NCBI RefSeq assembly: GCF_029626105.1
Contig: NZ_JARUBH010000009.1
Span: 3,906,001 to 3,970,000, forward strand
Source: Solwaraspora sp. WMMD792
GTDB lineage: Bacteria > Actinomycetota > Actinomycetes > Mycobacteriales > Micromonosporaceae
DNA length: 64,000 nt
Direction: 5' to 3'
A program made the translations under genes and the position numbers. The notes beneath the pieces are model-generated. The model was not told the DNA's origin and ran no database searches. It worked only from the letters and a program-made list of their open reading frames with translations. Every line of letters begins with the position of its first letter. The first letter of the stretch is position 1. Positions 42,961-52,885 of this stretch are shown one piece after another.

Positions 42961-44394
42961 TTACCTCGATCCGTCCGGGTCGTCCTCGGTTGGCCGCTGC
43001 CGGCGGGCCTTGCGGTCCGCCAGCCGCTGCGCGGCGCTGGCCCGGCTCGACTGCTCCTCCAGCCGGACATCGGTGCCACGGGAGCTCGGCACATACTCGA
43101 CGTCAGCGAAGTGGCTCGGCTGCCAGTCGAACTCCCACGAGCCGATCCGCACCAACGCACCCGGCTCGGCGCCCGCCTTGGCCAGCGCGTCCTCCACGCC
43201 CAGCCGGGCCAGCCGATCGGCGAGGAAGCCGACCGCCTCGTCGTTGTCGAAGTTGGTCTGCCGTACCCAGCGTTCCGGGCGGGATCCCCGGACCCGGTAC
43301 CCGCCGTCGGCGACCGGCTCGACGGTGAATCCGGCGTCGTCGACGGCCGCCGGCCGCAGCACGATCCGAGTCGGCTCCAGCTCCGGGGCGGCCGCACGGG
43401 CGGCGGCGACCAGTTCCGCCAGGGCGTAGGTCAGCTCCCGCAGCCCTTCCCGGGTCGCCGTACTGACCTCGAACGCCCGCAGCCCGCGCGCCGCCAGGTC
43501 GTCCCGGACCAGCTCGGCCATTGCCCTGCCGTCCGGTACGTCGATCTTGTTCAGCACCACCAGCCGTGGACGGTCCGCCAGACCGCCGTACGCGGCCAGC
43601 TCCGCCTCGATCGCGTCGATGTCGGCCAGCGGGTCCCGCCCCGGTTCCAGGGTCGCCGTGTCCACCACATGGGCCAGCACGGCACACCGCTCGATGTGCC
43701 GCAGGAACTCCAGACCGAGGCCCTTGCCGGTGGCCGCACCGGGAATGAGCCCGGGTACGTCGGCGACGGTGAAGGTGTGCTCGTCGGCCCGGACCACCCC
43801 GAGATTGGGCACCAGTGTGGTGAACGGGTAGTCAGCGATCCTCGGCCGCGCCGCCGAGATCACCGAGATCAGCGACGACTTGCCGGCCGAGGGGAAACCG
43901 ACCAGACCCACGTCGGCGACGCTCTTGAGCTCCAGTACGACATCGAGCTGCTCGCCCGGCTCGCCCAACTCGGCAAAGCCAGGGGCCTTGCGCCGGGCGC
44001 TGGCCAACGCGGCGTTGCCCCGGCCGCCCCGGCCACCCCGGGCGATCTCCAGGCTGGTGCCGGCGCCGACCAGATCGGCCAGCACCTCGCCGTCGAGACT
44101 CTGCACACTCGTCCCGTTCGGGACCTTGAGCACCAGGTCGGCGCCTTTGGCACCGTCCCGGTTGCCGCCCGCCCCGCCCTTGCCGTTCTCCGCCTTGGCG
44201 TGCGGCCGGAAGTGGAAGTCGAGCAGGGTGTGCACCTGCGGGTCGACGACCAGGGTGACGCTGCCGCCGTGCCCGCCGTTGCCCCCGTCCGGTCCACCGA
44301 ACGGCTTGAACTTCTCGCGGTGGATCGAGACGCAGCCGTGCCCACCGTTCCCCGCCAGCACATGCAGTACAACCCGGTCGACGAAGGTCGTCAC
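42961..44394 (-). CDS. obg: GTPase Obg (CgtA)
   Basis: A 477-aa ribosome-assembly and stringent-response GTPase. Gly-rich Obg fold at the N-terminus ([44 protein letters not shown]), then G1 GFPSAGKSS (about 166-174), G3 [10 protein letters not shown]4 NKID, and a C-terminal OCT domain with [26 protein letters not shown]. The last 30 residues are charged. The GTG at 44394 has GAGGA upstream. It follows rplU-rpmA but is separated by a strong terminator. Confidence 0.97.
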   Translation of the reverse strand: MTTFVDRVVLHVLAGNGGHGCVSIHREKFKPFGGPDGGNGGHGGSVTLVVDPQVHTLLDFHFRPHAKAENGKGGAGGNRDGAKGADLVLKVPNGTSVQSLDGEVLADLVGAGTSLEIARGGRGGRGNAALASARRKAPGFAELGEPGEQLDVVLELKSVADVGLVGFPSAGKSSLISVISAARPRIADYPFTTLVPNLGVVRADEHTFTVADVPGLIPGAATGKGLGLEFLRHIERCAVLAHVVDTATLEPGRDPLADIDAIEAELAAYGGLADRPRLVVLNKIDVPDGRAMAELVRDDLAARGLRAFEVSTATREGLRELTYALAELVAAARAAAPELEPTRIVLRPAAVDDAGFTVEPVADGGYRVRGSRPERWVRQTNFDNDEAVGFLADRLARLGVEDALAKAGAEPGALVRIGSWEFDWQPSHFADVEYVPSSRGTDVRLEEQSSRASAAQRLADRKARRQRPTEDDPDGSR

Positions 44395-44441
44395 GGCCCT
44401 ATCCTCTCCACTGCCGCCGGAGGGACCGGCGGACACGACAA

Positions 44442-44473
44442 AGCGGGCTGGGACCTCTGGTCCGCAGCCCGCT
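44442..44473 (-). terminator. rplU-rpmA terminator hairpin
   Basis: AGCGGGCTG pairs with CAGCCCGCT (44442-44450 and 44465-44473), continued inward by GGACC-TCT-GGTCC with one unpaired base. On the minus strand TTTGT follows the stem. It lies about 70 bp past rpmA and 48 bp before obg, so obg mostly has its own promoter. Confidence 0.85.
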
Positions 44474-44545
44474 CGTCAGGTTGCTCGACAAGCGTCAGCC
44501 AGCAACGCCAGGGCGCCTGCCTGCGGCGGCGCTGTACGGCAGATG

Positions 44546-44803
44546 CTACTGCGCCGCCGGCACGATGTTGACCGTCTTGCGACCGCGCTTGGTGCCGAAC
44601 TGCACCGAGCCGGCGGCCAGCGCGAACAGCGTGTCGTCGCCGCCCCGGCCAACCAGGTCACCCGGGTGGAACTTGGTGCCACGCTGACGGATCAGGATCT
44701 CGCCGGCGCTGACGACCTGACCACCGAACCGCTTCACGCCGAGACGCTTGGCCTCGGAGTCACGGCCGTTCCGCGAGCTGGACGCGCCCTTTTTGTGAGC
44801 CAT
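44546..44803 (-). CDS. rpmA: 50S ribosomal protein L27
   Basis: 85 aa, opening [20 protein letters not shown] and continuing [28 protein letters not shown]. The N-terminal tail reaches the peptidyl transferase centre. No N-terminal cleavage extension of the Firmicutes type is present. Follows rplU by 9 bp. Confidence 0.98.
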   Translation of the reverse strand: MAHKKGASSSRNGRDSEAKRLGVKRFGGQVVSAGEILIRQRGTKFHPGDLVGRGGDDTLFALAAGSVQFGTKRGRKTVNIVPAAQ

Positions 44804-44812
44804 GGCTGGTGC

Positions 44813-45127
44813 CTACTTCCCGTTCGAGATGCCGGTCACCTTGACCTGGGTCAGCGGCTGACGGTGACCCTGGCGCTTGTGGTAGCCGGTCTTGTTCTTG
44901 AACTTGTGGATCCGGATCTTCGGACCCTTGGTCTGCGCGGCGATCTCGCCGGTCACAGCGACCTGGGCAAGCTTGGTCGCGTCGGTCACCAGGTCGTCGC
45001 CATCGACGAGGAGCACCGCGGGAAGCGTCACCGCGTCACCGGGGACACCGGTGATCTTCTCGACCTCGATCACGTCGCCCTCGGCGACCTTGTACTGCTT
45101 GCCGCCGGTCTTGACGATCGCGTACAT
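44813..45127 (-). CDS. rplU: 50S ribosomal protein L21
   Basis: 104 aa, [25 protein letters not shown]..., with the signature [31 protein letters not shown]. The ATG at 45127 follows RNase E/G by about 190 bp; that leader (45128-45319) probably holds the rplU promoter and shows no clear riboswitch. Co-transcribed with rpmA. Confidence 0.98.
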   Translation of the reverse strand: MYAIVKTGGKQYKVAEGDVIEVEKITGVPGDAVTLPAVLLVDGDDLVTDATKLAQVAVTGEIAAQTKGPKIRIHKFKNKTGYHKRQGHRQPLTQVKVTGISNGK

Positions 45128-45319
45128 CGGACGCGGACTCCTGTCGTTTGTCGCTGGCGGATGGTGTTCGTGGCAGCTCGGTGGACCGTCGGCTACGCCG
45201 TGGGGAACGGACGCGGCGGTCTCGGACTGAGCAGTCACGGGCACGCGGGAACCTGGCGCACCGGGTGCGCCACCGGCAAGGGTACGCCATGCCGGTGGCA
45301 ACCCTCAAATCGACCCCGG

Positions 45320-48300
45320 TCAGGGACGGGTCCGGCGGCGGGTGCCCCCGCTGCGACGGACCCGCCGCCGACCGCCGGCGGCGTGATCGGCCGCGGACGT
45401 GTCCTGGTCATCGTCGTCATCGGCGAGGTCGGGATCGTCCGCCCCGGCCAGGCGGACCGGTGCCGCGCCGTTGCCGTTCTCGACCACCGGATCCACCTCG
45501 TAGCGGGACAGGTCGTAGCCCATCGTCTCGTCCTCGTCCTCCGCGGTCGGATCGACCAGCGGTTGCGCTGCCGCGACGGGAACTTTGATCACGCCGGTGG
45601 TGGTCGGGGCAGCCTCGGCCGGACCGGTCGTCGGCTCCGTCACCGCCGGCTCCCGTACCGCAGGCTGCGCCACCGCCGCGTCGGCTTCGGCGACGCCGGC
45701 GACCACCACCACGTCGGCCGGCTCATCTGGCTGGTCCGCCCCGGTCACAGCCGTGACGTCAGGTGGATCGGTGACGTCGGGCGCAGAGGTGACATCAGGC
45801 TCAGAGGTGACATCAGGCGCCGGGGAGGTATCGTCCGCCGGTTGGTTGGCCTTGCGGCCCCGGCGGCGACCGCCGCCGGCCGTCGCACCACCCGTACCGC
45901 CCGTACCGCCACCGCTGGCCGGAGCTGCGGCGACCGCCTTCGCCCGGTCCCCGGCCCCAGTACCGCCCGACGAGCGCGGCTTCTCCGGCACCGGCTCGGT
46001 GTGGATGATCAGCCCGCGGCCCTTGCAGCAGTCACAGGTCTCGCTGAACGCCTCCAGCAGCCCGGCACCGATCCGCTTACGGGTCATCTGCACCAGACCC
46101 AGCGACGTGATCTCGGTGACCTGGTGCTTGGTGCGGTCCCGGCCCAGGCACTCGGTCAGCCGGCGCAGCACCAGCTCCCGGTTCGACTCCAGCACCATGT
46201 CGATGAAGTCGATCACCACGATGCCGCCGATGTCGCGCAGCCGTAGCTGGCGGACGATTTCCTCGGCGGCCTCCAGGTTGTTACGGGTGACCGTCTCCTC
46301 CAGGTTTCCGCCGGCGCCGGTGTACTTGCCGGTGTTCACGTCGATGACGGTCATCGCCTCGGTCCGGTCGATCACCAGGTGACCACCGGACGGCAGGAAC
46401 ACCTTGCGGTCCAGGCCCTTGAGGATCTGCTCGTCGATGCGCCGCTCGGCGAACACGTCCGCCACCGCGGCGTGCCGGCGCAGCCGGGCCAGCAGGTCCG
46501 GCGAGACGTGCGCGAGGTAGGACTCCACCATCTCGTACGCGGTGTCGCCCTGCACGACCAGTTCGCGGAAGTCTTCGTTGAACAGGTCCCGGACCACCCT
46601 GATGACCAGGTCCGGCTCCTCGTAGAGCAGCGTCGGCGCGCCGCCGGAACCCGCCTTGGCCTGGATGTCCTCCCACTGTGCCTGCAGTCGCTTGACGTCG
46701 CGGGACAGCTCGTCCTCGCTGGCGCCTTCGGCCGCGGTCCGCACGATGACCCCGGCACCGTCGGGCACCAACTTCTTGAGGATGTCCCGGAGCCGCTTGC
46801 GTTCGGTGTCCGGCAGTTTGCGGCTGATCCCGGAGGCGTTGCCGTTCGGCACGTACACCAGATGCCGGCCGGAGAGCGCGACGTGACTGGTGAGCCGAGC
46901 GCCCTTGTGCCCGATCGGGTCCTTGGTGACCTGCACCAGCACCGAGTCACCGGAACGCAGCGCCTGCTCGATGGACCGGGACCGACCTTCCAGGCCGGTG
47001 GCGTCCCAGTTGACCTCACCGGCGTACAGCACCGCGTTGCGGCCACGCCCCACGTCGACGAAGGCGGCTTCCATGCTCGGCAGCACGTTCTGCACCTTGC
47101 CGAGGTAGACGTTGCCGGCCATGGTGCCCGACGAGGCCCGGGTGACGTAGTGCTCGACCAGGACGCCGTCCTCCAGCACGGCGATCTGGGTCCGGTCACC
47201 GCGCTGGCGCACCACCATGTCCCGGTCGACGGCCTCCCGCCGGGCCAGGAACTCCGACTCGCTGAGGATCGGCGGACGGGTCCGCCGCTGCTCACGGCCG
47301 TCCCGACGGCGCTGCCGCTTCGCTTCCAACCGGGTCGACCCGGTGACGCCCTGCACCTCGTCGACGGTCTTGCGCGGTTCACGGATCTTGACGACGGTCG
47401 GCACGCCGTCCTCGGCGCCGGACTCGGCGTCGCCGGAGCCACGGCGGCGCCGCCGACGCCGCCGGCGGGTCGTGGAGTCGCCATCACCGTCGGCGTCGGC
47501 GTCGTCGGCCGACCCACTGTCAGCGGACGCCTCGGTCTCGTCGCCGGTGTCGGCGTCGTCCTCCTCCGCGCCGCCCTTGCCGCGGCCCCGGCCCCGGCGA
47601 CCACGCCGCCGACGGCGCCGGCCGGCCGGCGTGTCGTCGTCATCGTCGTCCGTGTCGGTGTCGGTGGTCGCCGCAGCGGGCTGCTCCTGCGGCGCCTCGG
47701 CTGCTTCGGTGACGGCCTCGGCCGTCGGCTCGCTGTCGGCGCTACGCCGGCCCCGCCGACGCCGCCGCACCGGCTCGTCCTCGCCGGCCGCCTCGGCACC
47801 GTCGACGGCCCGGACAGCGGCCTCCGCTGGCGCCGGTTGACCGGCGTCGGTGGCGACCGGCGGGCTTTTCGGATCGGGCGCCATGAACAGTACGACCGGT
47901 GGGCCGGCTGCCGCTCTGCGGCGGCGGGACGGCGGCGCGGCGTCCGGCGTCGCAGCGGCGTCGTCGGTCGCCGGGCCGGGCTGGTCCACGGCGGCTCCCG
48001 GTTCCGCGTCGGAGGCGGCGGTGGCCGAGCCGGATTTCGCCGCCGAGCCGGACTTCGCCGACCGCCTGGTTGCCCGGGTCGGCGCCGGTTCGGTGGCCAG
48101 CGGCTCGGCGGCCGGGGATGGCTCGGCGGCCGGCGTCGCGGGACCGGCCGGCGGCGATGTGGCCAGTTGGGCAGCGGCTGCTCCCGGGGCGGGTTCGCTC
48201 TCCTCGACCGGCACCACGACGGCCGGCTCGGCCGCCTTCTTCCGCCGGGTCCGAGTGGTCTTCTTGACGGCCGGCTCGGCCGGCTCCGCTGCGGAGTCGG

Positions 48301-48613
48301 CCGGCGGGCCGGCGTTGTCGGCCGGGCCACCCGTACCGGTGGTATCCGCGCCGGTGGTGTCCGCTGCCGTCGAACGGCGACGGCGGGTCCGCGACACCGC
48401 AGCCGGTTCACCGGTGGCTGGTGCCGGATCGGCCGAACCACCGGTCGCGGCCGCATCGCCGCCGGTGGCCTCCGCCGGCTCGGCGGCCGCCGCCGCAGCC
48501 TTGCTGGTCCGCCGCCGCGTCGTACGGGCGGTTGTGGATCGGGTCACATCAGCGGTAGCGCCGGCCGGTTCGGTACCGGTCCGGTCCCCGCCCTCGGGCT
48601 CGTTTTCGAGCAT
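45320..48613 (-). CDS. rng: Ribonuclease E/G with long disordered flanks
   Basis: A 1097-aa endoribonuclease for rRNA and mRNA processing. The catalytic half lies about 455-880: the S1 domain inside DRDMVVRQRGDRTQIAVLED...GKVQNVLPSMEAAFVDVGRGRNAVLY; DNase I-like region with metal Asp in TVIDVNTGKYTG (about 756) and VVIDFIDM (about 799); zinc link CDCCKGRG (about 862). The first 450 residues are Ala/Thr/Glu/Pro-rich with Arg runs ([26 protein letters not shown]), and the last 200 are Ala/Val/Pro-rich with DVTSEPDVTSAPDVTDPPDV repeats. These probably bind RNA and recruit degradosome partners. ATG 48613 with CTGGAG upstream. Confidence 0.96.
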   Translation of the reverse strand: MLENEPEGGDRTGTEPAGATADVTRSTTARTTRRRTSKAAAAAAEPAEATGGDAAATGGSADPAPATGEPAAVSRTRRRRSTAADTTGADTTGTGGPADNAGPPADSAAEPAEPAVKKTTRTRRKKAAEPAVVVPVEESEPAPGAAAAQLATSPPAGPATPAAEPSPAAEPLATEPAPTRATRRSAKSGSAAKSGSATAASDAEPGAAVDQPGPATDDAAATPDAAPPSRRRRAAAGPPVVLFMAPDPKSPPVATDAGQPAPAEAAVRAVDGAEAAGEDEPVRRRRRGRRSADSEPTAEAVTEAAEAPQEQPAAATTDTDTDDDDDDTPAGRRRRRRGRRGRGRGKGGAEEDDADTGDETEASADSGSADDADADGDGDSTTRRRRRRRRRGSGDAESGAEDGVPTVVKIREPRKTVDEVQGVTGSTRLEAKRQRRRDGREQRRTRPPILSESEFLARREAVDRDMVVRQRGDRTQIAVLEDGVLVEHYVTRASSGTMAGNVYLGKVQNVLPSMEAAFVDVGRGRNAVLYAGEVNWDATGLEGRSRSIEQALRSGDSVLVQVTKDPIGHKGARLTSHVALSGRHLVYVPNGNASGISRKLPDTERKRLRDILKKLVPDGAGVIVRTAAEGASEDELSRDVKRLQAQWEDIQAKAGSGGAPTLLYEEPDLVIRVVRDLFNEDFRELVVQGDTAYEMVESYLAHVSPDLLARLRRHAAVADVFAERRIDEQILKGLDRKVFLPSGGHLVIDRTEAMTVIDVNTGKYTGAGGNLEETVTRNNLEAAEEIVRQLRLRDIGGIVVIDFIDMVLESNRELVLRRLTECLGRDRTKHQVTEITSLGLVQMTRKRIGAGLLEAFSETCDCCKGRGLIIHTEPVPEKPRSSGGTGAGDRAKAVAAAPASGGGTGGTGGATAGGGRRRGRKANQPADDTSPAPDVTSEPDVTSAPDVTDPPDVTAVTGADQPDEPADVVVVAGVAEADAAVAQPAVREPAVTEPTTGPAEAAPTTTGVIKVPVAAAQPLVDPTAEDEDETMGYDLSRYEVDPVVENGNGAAPVRLAGADDPDLADDDDDQDTSAADHAAGGRRRVRRSGGTRRRTRP

Positions 48614-48756
48614 TGGACGTTCTCCAGTTCTGGCCGCCCCGGGCGCGGGTGAGCGCTGCCACGCAGGGTTGCCGCAAAAAGTGATCCGGCGGACGCGCCG
48701 CTGAGCTTCCGGCCCGGTGGGGCGAAAGACCCGGAGGCAGACCGCCGAAGTCTGGC

Positions 48757-49551
48757 TTACTGAGCGCCGGCCGGAACACGGCTGGCGTTCACCGATGGCT
48801 GCCCAGCTCGATCCGCCTCCAACGGATCGACGATCTCCCCCTGCGCGGTCAGTGTTCCCTGCGCTAGCCGGGTCACTCGGGGCGGCACCGGCGGCTCCAG
48901 GTCGGCCATGACGCGCAGGCCGGAGAGGACGTCATCGGGTCGTACCGACGGGGTGACCTGCCGGACGACTAGGTCGAGTATCGCACACGGCACCGAGCTG
49001 ACCTCGGAAGGTAGGCCGCTGCCCGGACCGGCACCCGGTCCGTCGGTGTTGTCGGGCCGGTCGGCGACCACGATCCGCACCACTGCGGCACGGGCGTCGA
49101 AGGTCCGTCGGCCCTGCTTGGTCAACCGCTCCACCAGCACCTCCTCGGCGGCGGCGAACGTCGCCACCGCCCGGCCGGCCGACTCCGGATCGACCTCGGG
49201 CAGCTCGATCCGCCACCGCGACGCGTCGATCCGGTCGGCCAGGCTGCCGCCGGTCGCCTCGACCGCCTCCAGAACGTCGAGACCGGGCGACAGCGCGGCG
49301 TCGAGCGCCACCCGCAGCCGGTCGGGATCGACCTGCTGCTGCAGACCGATCTCCAAGTACTCGGCCTCGCTGGCGACACCGGTCGGGGCCGCGCTCGCGT
49401 AGGAGATCTTGGGGTGCGGGGTGAATCCCTGAGAGAAGGCGACCGGGACACCGCCCCGACGCAGTGCCCGTTCGAACGCCCGGGCGAAGTCGCGGTGCGA
49501 GGTGAACCGCAGCGGGCCGCGCTTGGCGTACCGGATCCGGATCCGTTGCAC
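48757..49551 (-). CDS. DUF2344 (TIGR03936-type) radical-SAM-associated protein
   Basis: A 264-aa protein starting QRIRIRYAKRGPLRFTSHRDFARAFERALRRGGVPVAFSQGFTPHPKISYASA. This family is fused to or encoded beside the TIGR03960-type radical SAM protein; here they are separate genes 108 bp apart on the same strand. The function is unknown, with an RNA/tRNA-related role suspected from context beside RNase E/G. GTG start. The extended Gly/Pro loop near residue 180 is lineage-specific. Confidence 0.88.
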   Translation of the reverse strand: MQRIRIRYAKRGPLRFTSHRDFARAFERALRRGGVPVAFSQGFTPHPKISYASAAPTGVASEAEYLEIGLQQQVDPDRLRVALDAALSPGLDVLEAVEATGGSLADRIDASRWRIELPEVDPESAGRAVATFAAAEEVLVERLTKQGRRTFDARAAVVRIVVADRPDNTDGPGAGPGSGLPSEVSSVPCAILDLVVRQVTPSVRPDDVLSGLRVMADLEPPVPPRVTRLAQGTLTAQGEIVDPLEADRAGQPSVNASRVPAGAQ

Positions 49552-49659
49552 GACCGGTGCCTGGCCGCCTGCCGGTTGTGGCTTCCTGCTGATCGTGATG
49601 CTCCTCGGAAGGGGTAGGGAACGTCGTTCATCCTCACCCGGATGGGTGCGGCGCGCCAG

Positions 49660-51657
49660 TCAGCCCGCCGCCGGGGTCCGCAGGCCGGTGTTGACCGGCG
49701 TCAGCGGCAGCAGCTTCTGCCCGGTCGGACCGATCTGGATCTCAGTATCCATTGACGGACAGACACCGCAGTCGAAACAGGGCGTCCACCGGCAGTCATC
49801 CTGCTCGTACTCGCCCAACGCGTCCTGCCAGTCCTGCCAGAGCCAGTCCTTGTCCAGCCCCGAGTCCAGGTGATCCCAGGGCAGCACCTCGGTGGCGTCC
49901 CGGTCGCGGACCGTGAACCAGTCCAGGTCGATCCCGTACGCCGGCAGCGTGTCAGCGGCCGCGTCGACCCACCGCTGGTACGAGAAGTGCTCGCTCCAGC
50001 CGTCGAACCGGCCGCCGGACTCCCAGACCCGGCGGATCACCGCGCCGACCCGCCGGTCACCGCGCGACAGCAGCCCTTCGATCAGTGACGGCTCACCGTC
50101 GTGGTAGCGGTAGCCGATCGCCCGGCCGAGCGACCGGTCGGCGTTGATCGCCTGTTTGAGCAGCCGCAACCGGTTGTCGATCACCTCCGGGCGCTGCATT
50201 GACGCCCACTGGAACGGGGTGTGCGGTTTGGGCACGAACCCGCCGATCGACACCGTGCAGCGGATGTCCTTGGAGCCGGTCGCCGCCCGGCCCGCCTTGA
50301 TCACCTCGTGGGCGAGTCGGGCGATCTGCAGCACGTCCTCGTCGGTCTCGGTGGGCAGCCCGCACATGAAGTAGAGCTTCACCTGACGCCAGCCGTTGGT
50401 GTACGCGGTCACCACCGTGCGGATCAGGTCCTCCTCCGAGACCATCTTGTTGATCACCCGGCGGATCCGCTCCGAGCCGCCCTCCGGGGCGAAGGTCAGC
50501 CCGGTACGCCGACCGTTGCGGGACAGCTCCTGCGCGAGCTCGATGTTGAACGCGTCGACCCGCGTCGACGGCAGCGACAGCGACACGTTCGTGCCCGCGT
50601 ACTGCTCGGCCAGGCCGGAGCACATGTCGCCGATCTCCGAGTGGTCGGCCGAGGACAGCGACAACAGACCGACCTCGTGGAAACCGGAGTACTCCAGGCC
50701 GTCGGCGACCATCTGGCCGACCGTGGTGATGGACCGCTCCCGCACCGGACGGGTGATCATGCCAGCCTGGCAGAACCGGCAGCCGCGCGTACAGCCGCGG
50801 AAGATCTCCACCGCGTAGCGTTCGTGGACCGTCTCGGCCAGCGGCACGATCGGCTTCTTCGGGTACGGCCAGGCGTCCAGGTCCATGGTGGTGCGCTTGT
50901 GCACCCGGAACGGCACGTCCGCCCGGTTCGGCACCACCCGCTGGATCCGGCCGTCCGGCAGGTAGTCCACGTCGTAGAAGCGCGGCACGTAGATGCTCTC
51001 CGTACGAGCCAGCCGCAGCAGCAGCTCGTCGCGCCCGCCCGGCGACCCTTCGGCCTTCCACTGCCGGACGATGCCGGTGATCTCCAGGACGGCTTCCTCG
51101 CCGTCGCCGAGCACCGCCGCGTCGATGAAGTCGGCGATCGGCTCCGGGTTGAACGCGGCGTGCCCACCGGCCAGCACCACCGGGTGTGAGTCGTCCCGGT
51201 CGGCGGCGGACAGCGGGATCCCGGCCAGGTCGATCGCGGTCAGCAGGTTCGTGTAACCCAGCTCGGTGGCGAACGAGACACCGAAAACGTCGAAGTCGCC
51301 GACCGGCCGGTGTGCGTCGACGGTGAACTGCGGCACCCCGTGCGCCCGCATCAGCCGTTCCAGGTCCGGCCAGACCGCGTAGGTCCGTTCGGCCAGCACG
51401 TCGGGCTGCTCGTTGAGCACCTCGTACAGGATCTGCACGCCCTGGTTCGGCAGGCCGACCTCGTAGGCGTCCGGGTACATCAGGGCCCAACGCACCGTCG
51501 CGGCGTCCCAGTCCTTGGCCACCGCGCCGAGCTCGCCGCCGACGTACTGGATCGGCTTGCTGACCTGAGGCAGCAGCGGCTCCAACCGGGGCCAGACCGA
51601 CCTGGCCGTCGGGCCACCCACGGTCGCCGTCGGGGCAGTGCCTGCCGGGACACCCAT
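49660..51657 (-). CDS. TIGR03960-type B12-binding radical SAM protein
   Basis: A 665-aa protein. N-terminal cobalamin-binding-like domain (MYPDAYEVGLPNQGVQILYEVLNEQ, DVFGVSFATELGYTNLLTAIDLAGIPL, VLAGGHAAFNPEPIADFIDAAVLGDGEEA), then the radical SAM domain with EIFRGCTRGCRFCQAGMITRPVRERS; the CxxxCxxC Cys triplet is near residue 289. A C-terminal region ends with a Cys-rich CRWTPCFDCGVCPSMD that may hold another cluster. ATG 51657 has GGAGGAGG upstream. Paired with the DUF2344 gene; substrate unknown. Confidence 0.9.
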   Translation of the reverse strand: MGVPAGTAPTATVGGPTARSVWPRLEPLLPQVSKPIQYVGGELGAVAKDWDAATVRWALMYPDAYEVGLPNQGVQILYEVLNEQPDVLAERTYAVWPDLERLMRAHGVPQFTVDAHRPVGDFDVFGVSFATELGYTNLLTAIDLAGIPLSAADRDDSHPVVLAGGHAAFNPEPIADFIDAAVLGDGEEAVLEITGIVRQWKAEGSPGGRDELLLRLARTESIYVPRFYDVDYLPDGRIQRVVPNRADVPFRVHKRTTMDLDAWPYPKKPIVPLAETVHERYAVEIFRGCTRGCRFCQAGMITRPVRERSITTVGQMVADGLEYSGFHEVGLLSLSSADHSEIGDMCSGLAEQYAGTNVSLSLPSTRVDAFNIELAQELSRNGRRTGLTFAPEGGSERIRRVINKMVSEEDLIRTVVTAYTNGWRQVKLYFMCGLPTETDEDVLQIARLAHEVIKAGRAATGSKDIRCTVSIGGFVPKPHTPFQWASMQRPEVIDNRLRLLKQAINADRSLGRAIGYRYHDGEPSLIEGLLSRGDRRVGAVIRRVWESGGRFDGWSEHFSYQRWVDAAADTLPAYGIDLDWFTVRDRDATEVLPWDHLDSGLDKDWLWQDWQDALGEYEQDDCRWTPCFDCGVCPSMDTEIQIGPTGQKLLPLTPVNTGLRTPAAG

Positions 51658-51775
51658 CAAACCTCCTCCAAACCGCACCGGACACCGGATCAACCACCCA
51701 GAGTACGCGGGCGGAGCGGGCGGGCTGGCCGCACGGTACTAACCTCGAACGGGTCCGAGAGGAGATGCATCTGCG

Positions 51776-52873
51776 ATGCGGCAGCCGCAACCGGATGAAG
51801 GTCCGACCACGGACCAGCCGGCCGGGGCGGGCGGGTCCGACCCGGCCACGTCACCGGCAACGTCACCGGCCCCGTGGCGGGGCTCGGCAGCGGTGCCGCC
51901 ACCGCGGCCGCGCCAGCGCTGGTGGCAGCGGGACGCCCCCCGGACGGAGCAGCCGCCACCCCGTGACCCCACCCTGCAGCTACCACCCGACGGGTTCACC
52001 GAGGACGATCCGGCGACCCGCACCCCGGTCGACCCGTGGGCCGCCGCCGACCCCTGGCCGGCCGGTCAATCGACCGACCCACCCGACGAATGGCCCGGTG
52101 CCGGCCCGCCGACGCCGGAACCGATGGCCTTCCCCCCGCCGGTGTCCCCACCCGCGCCCACCTCGCCCCCGGACCCGCCACCACCGGTCGCCGGCCCGCA
52201 CCCGCCGAACCCGAGCCGGCTCCCGGTGACCCGACCGCCGGTCACCGGGCCACCGGTCACCGGGCCACCGGCGCCGACCGGAAAGGCGGCCCGTCGGCAG
52301 CGCCGACAACAACGCCGACGACGGCGCTGGCCCTGGAAGACGACGCTGTTCACCCTGCTCACCGTCGCCTGCTGCTGTGGCTGCCCGGCCTACTACGGCA
52401 AGCCGCTGTGGGACCAGTACCCGGCGAACGCCGCACTCCCCGGGCAGGTCGCCGACCTGCGGCTCAGCGACGACGGTTCCAGCCAGGAGACGGTCGCCCG
52501 GTTGGAAGGTGAGATGCGCACCGCCCATCTGCTGGCCGAGGACACCTTCGCCGGGGTGTACCGGGACGGCAACGGCAAGCTCGTGGTGCTGTACGGCATC
52601 ACCGGCTTCCGGATGACGCCGGGCAGCGACCTGGACAGCGAGGTCGGCCGGATCAGCGACGCGTACCAGATGGATGCCGTCGAGACGTTCGAGACCGGCG
52701 CCCGGGGCACCCACCTGAGCTGCGGAACCGGCGTCTCCGACGGCGACGACGTGGTGGTCTGCGCCTGGGCCGACCACGGCAGCCTCGGCACCGCGCTGTT
52801 CACCCGCCGGTCGGTCGAGGAGAGCGCGACGTTGACCGGGCAACTACGCGCCCAGGTGATCAGCCGGGAGTGA
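51776..52873 (+). CDS. Proline-rich single-pass membrane protein (365 aa)
   Basis: Residues 1-170 are Pro/Asp/Thr-rich and presumably cytoplasmic, with a repeated VTGPPVTGPPAP segment. A strongly basic patch (RRQRRQQRRRRRWPWK) leads into one membrane span with clustered Cys (TLFTLLTVACCCGCPAYYG). The outer 150 residues form a compact domain (VADLRLSDDGSSQETVARLEGEMRTAHLLAEDTFAGVYRDGNGKLVVLYGITGF). The family is unnamed to me. It is divergent from the radical SAM gene and convergent with the acyltransferase gene, 12 bp apart. Confidence 0.8.
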   Translation: MRQPQPDEGPTTDQPAGAGGSDPATSPATSPAPWRGSAAVPPPRPRQRWWQRDAPRTEQPPPRDPTLQLPPDGFTEDDPATRTPVDPWAAADPWPAGQSTDPPDEWPGAGPPTPEPMAFPPPVSPPAPTSPPDPPPPVAGPHPPNPSRLPVTRPPVTGPPVTGPPAPTGKAARRQRRQQRRRRRWPWKTTLFTLLTVACCCGCPAYYGKPLWDQYPANAALPGQVADLRLSDDGSSQETVARLEGEMRTAHLLAEDTFAGVYRDGNGKLVVLYGITGFRMTPGSDLDSEVGRISDAYQMDAVETFETGARGTHLSCGTGVSDGDDVVVCAWADHGSLGTALFTRRSVEESATLTGQLRAQVISRE

Positions 52874-52885
52874 CCCGGGAGCGGC

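Noticed and set aside
43880-46246. 788-aa plus-strand frame opposite obg/rpmA/rplU/rng
   Set aside because: Covers several well-supported minus-strand ribosomal genes and has no protein family features.
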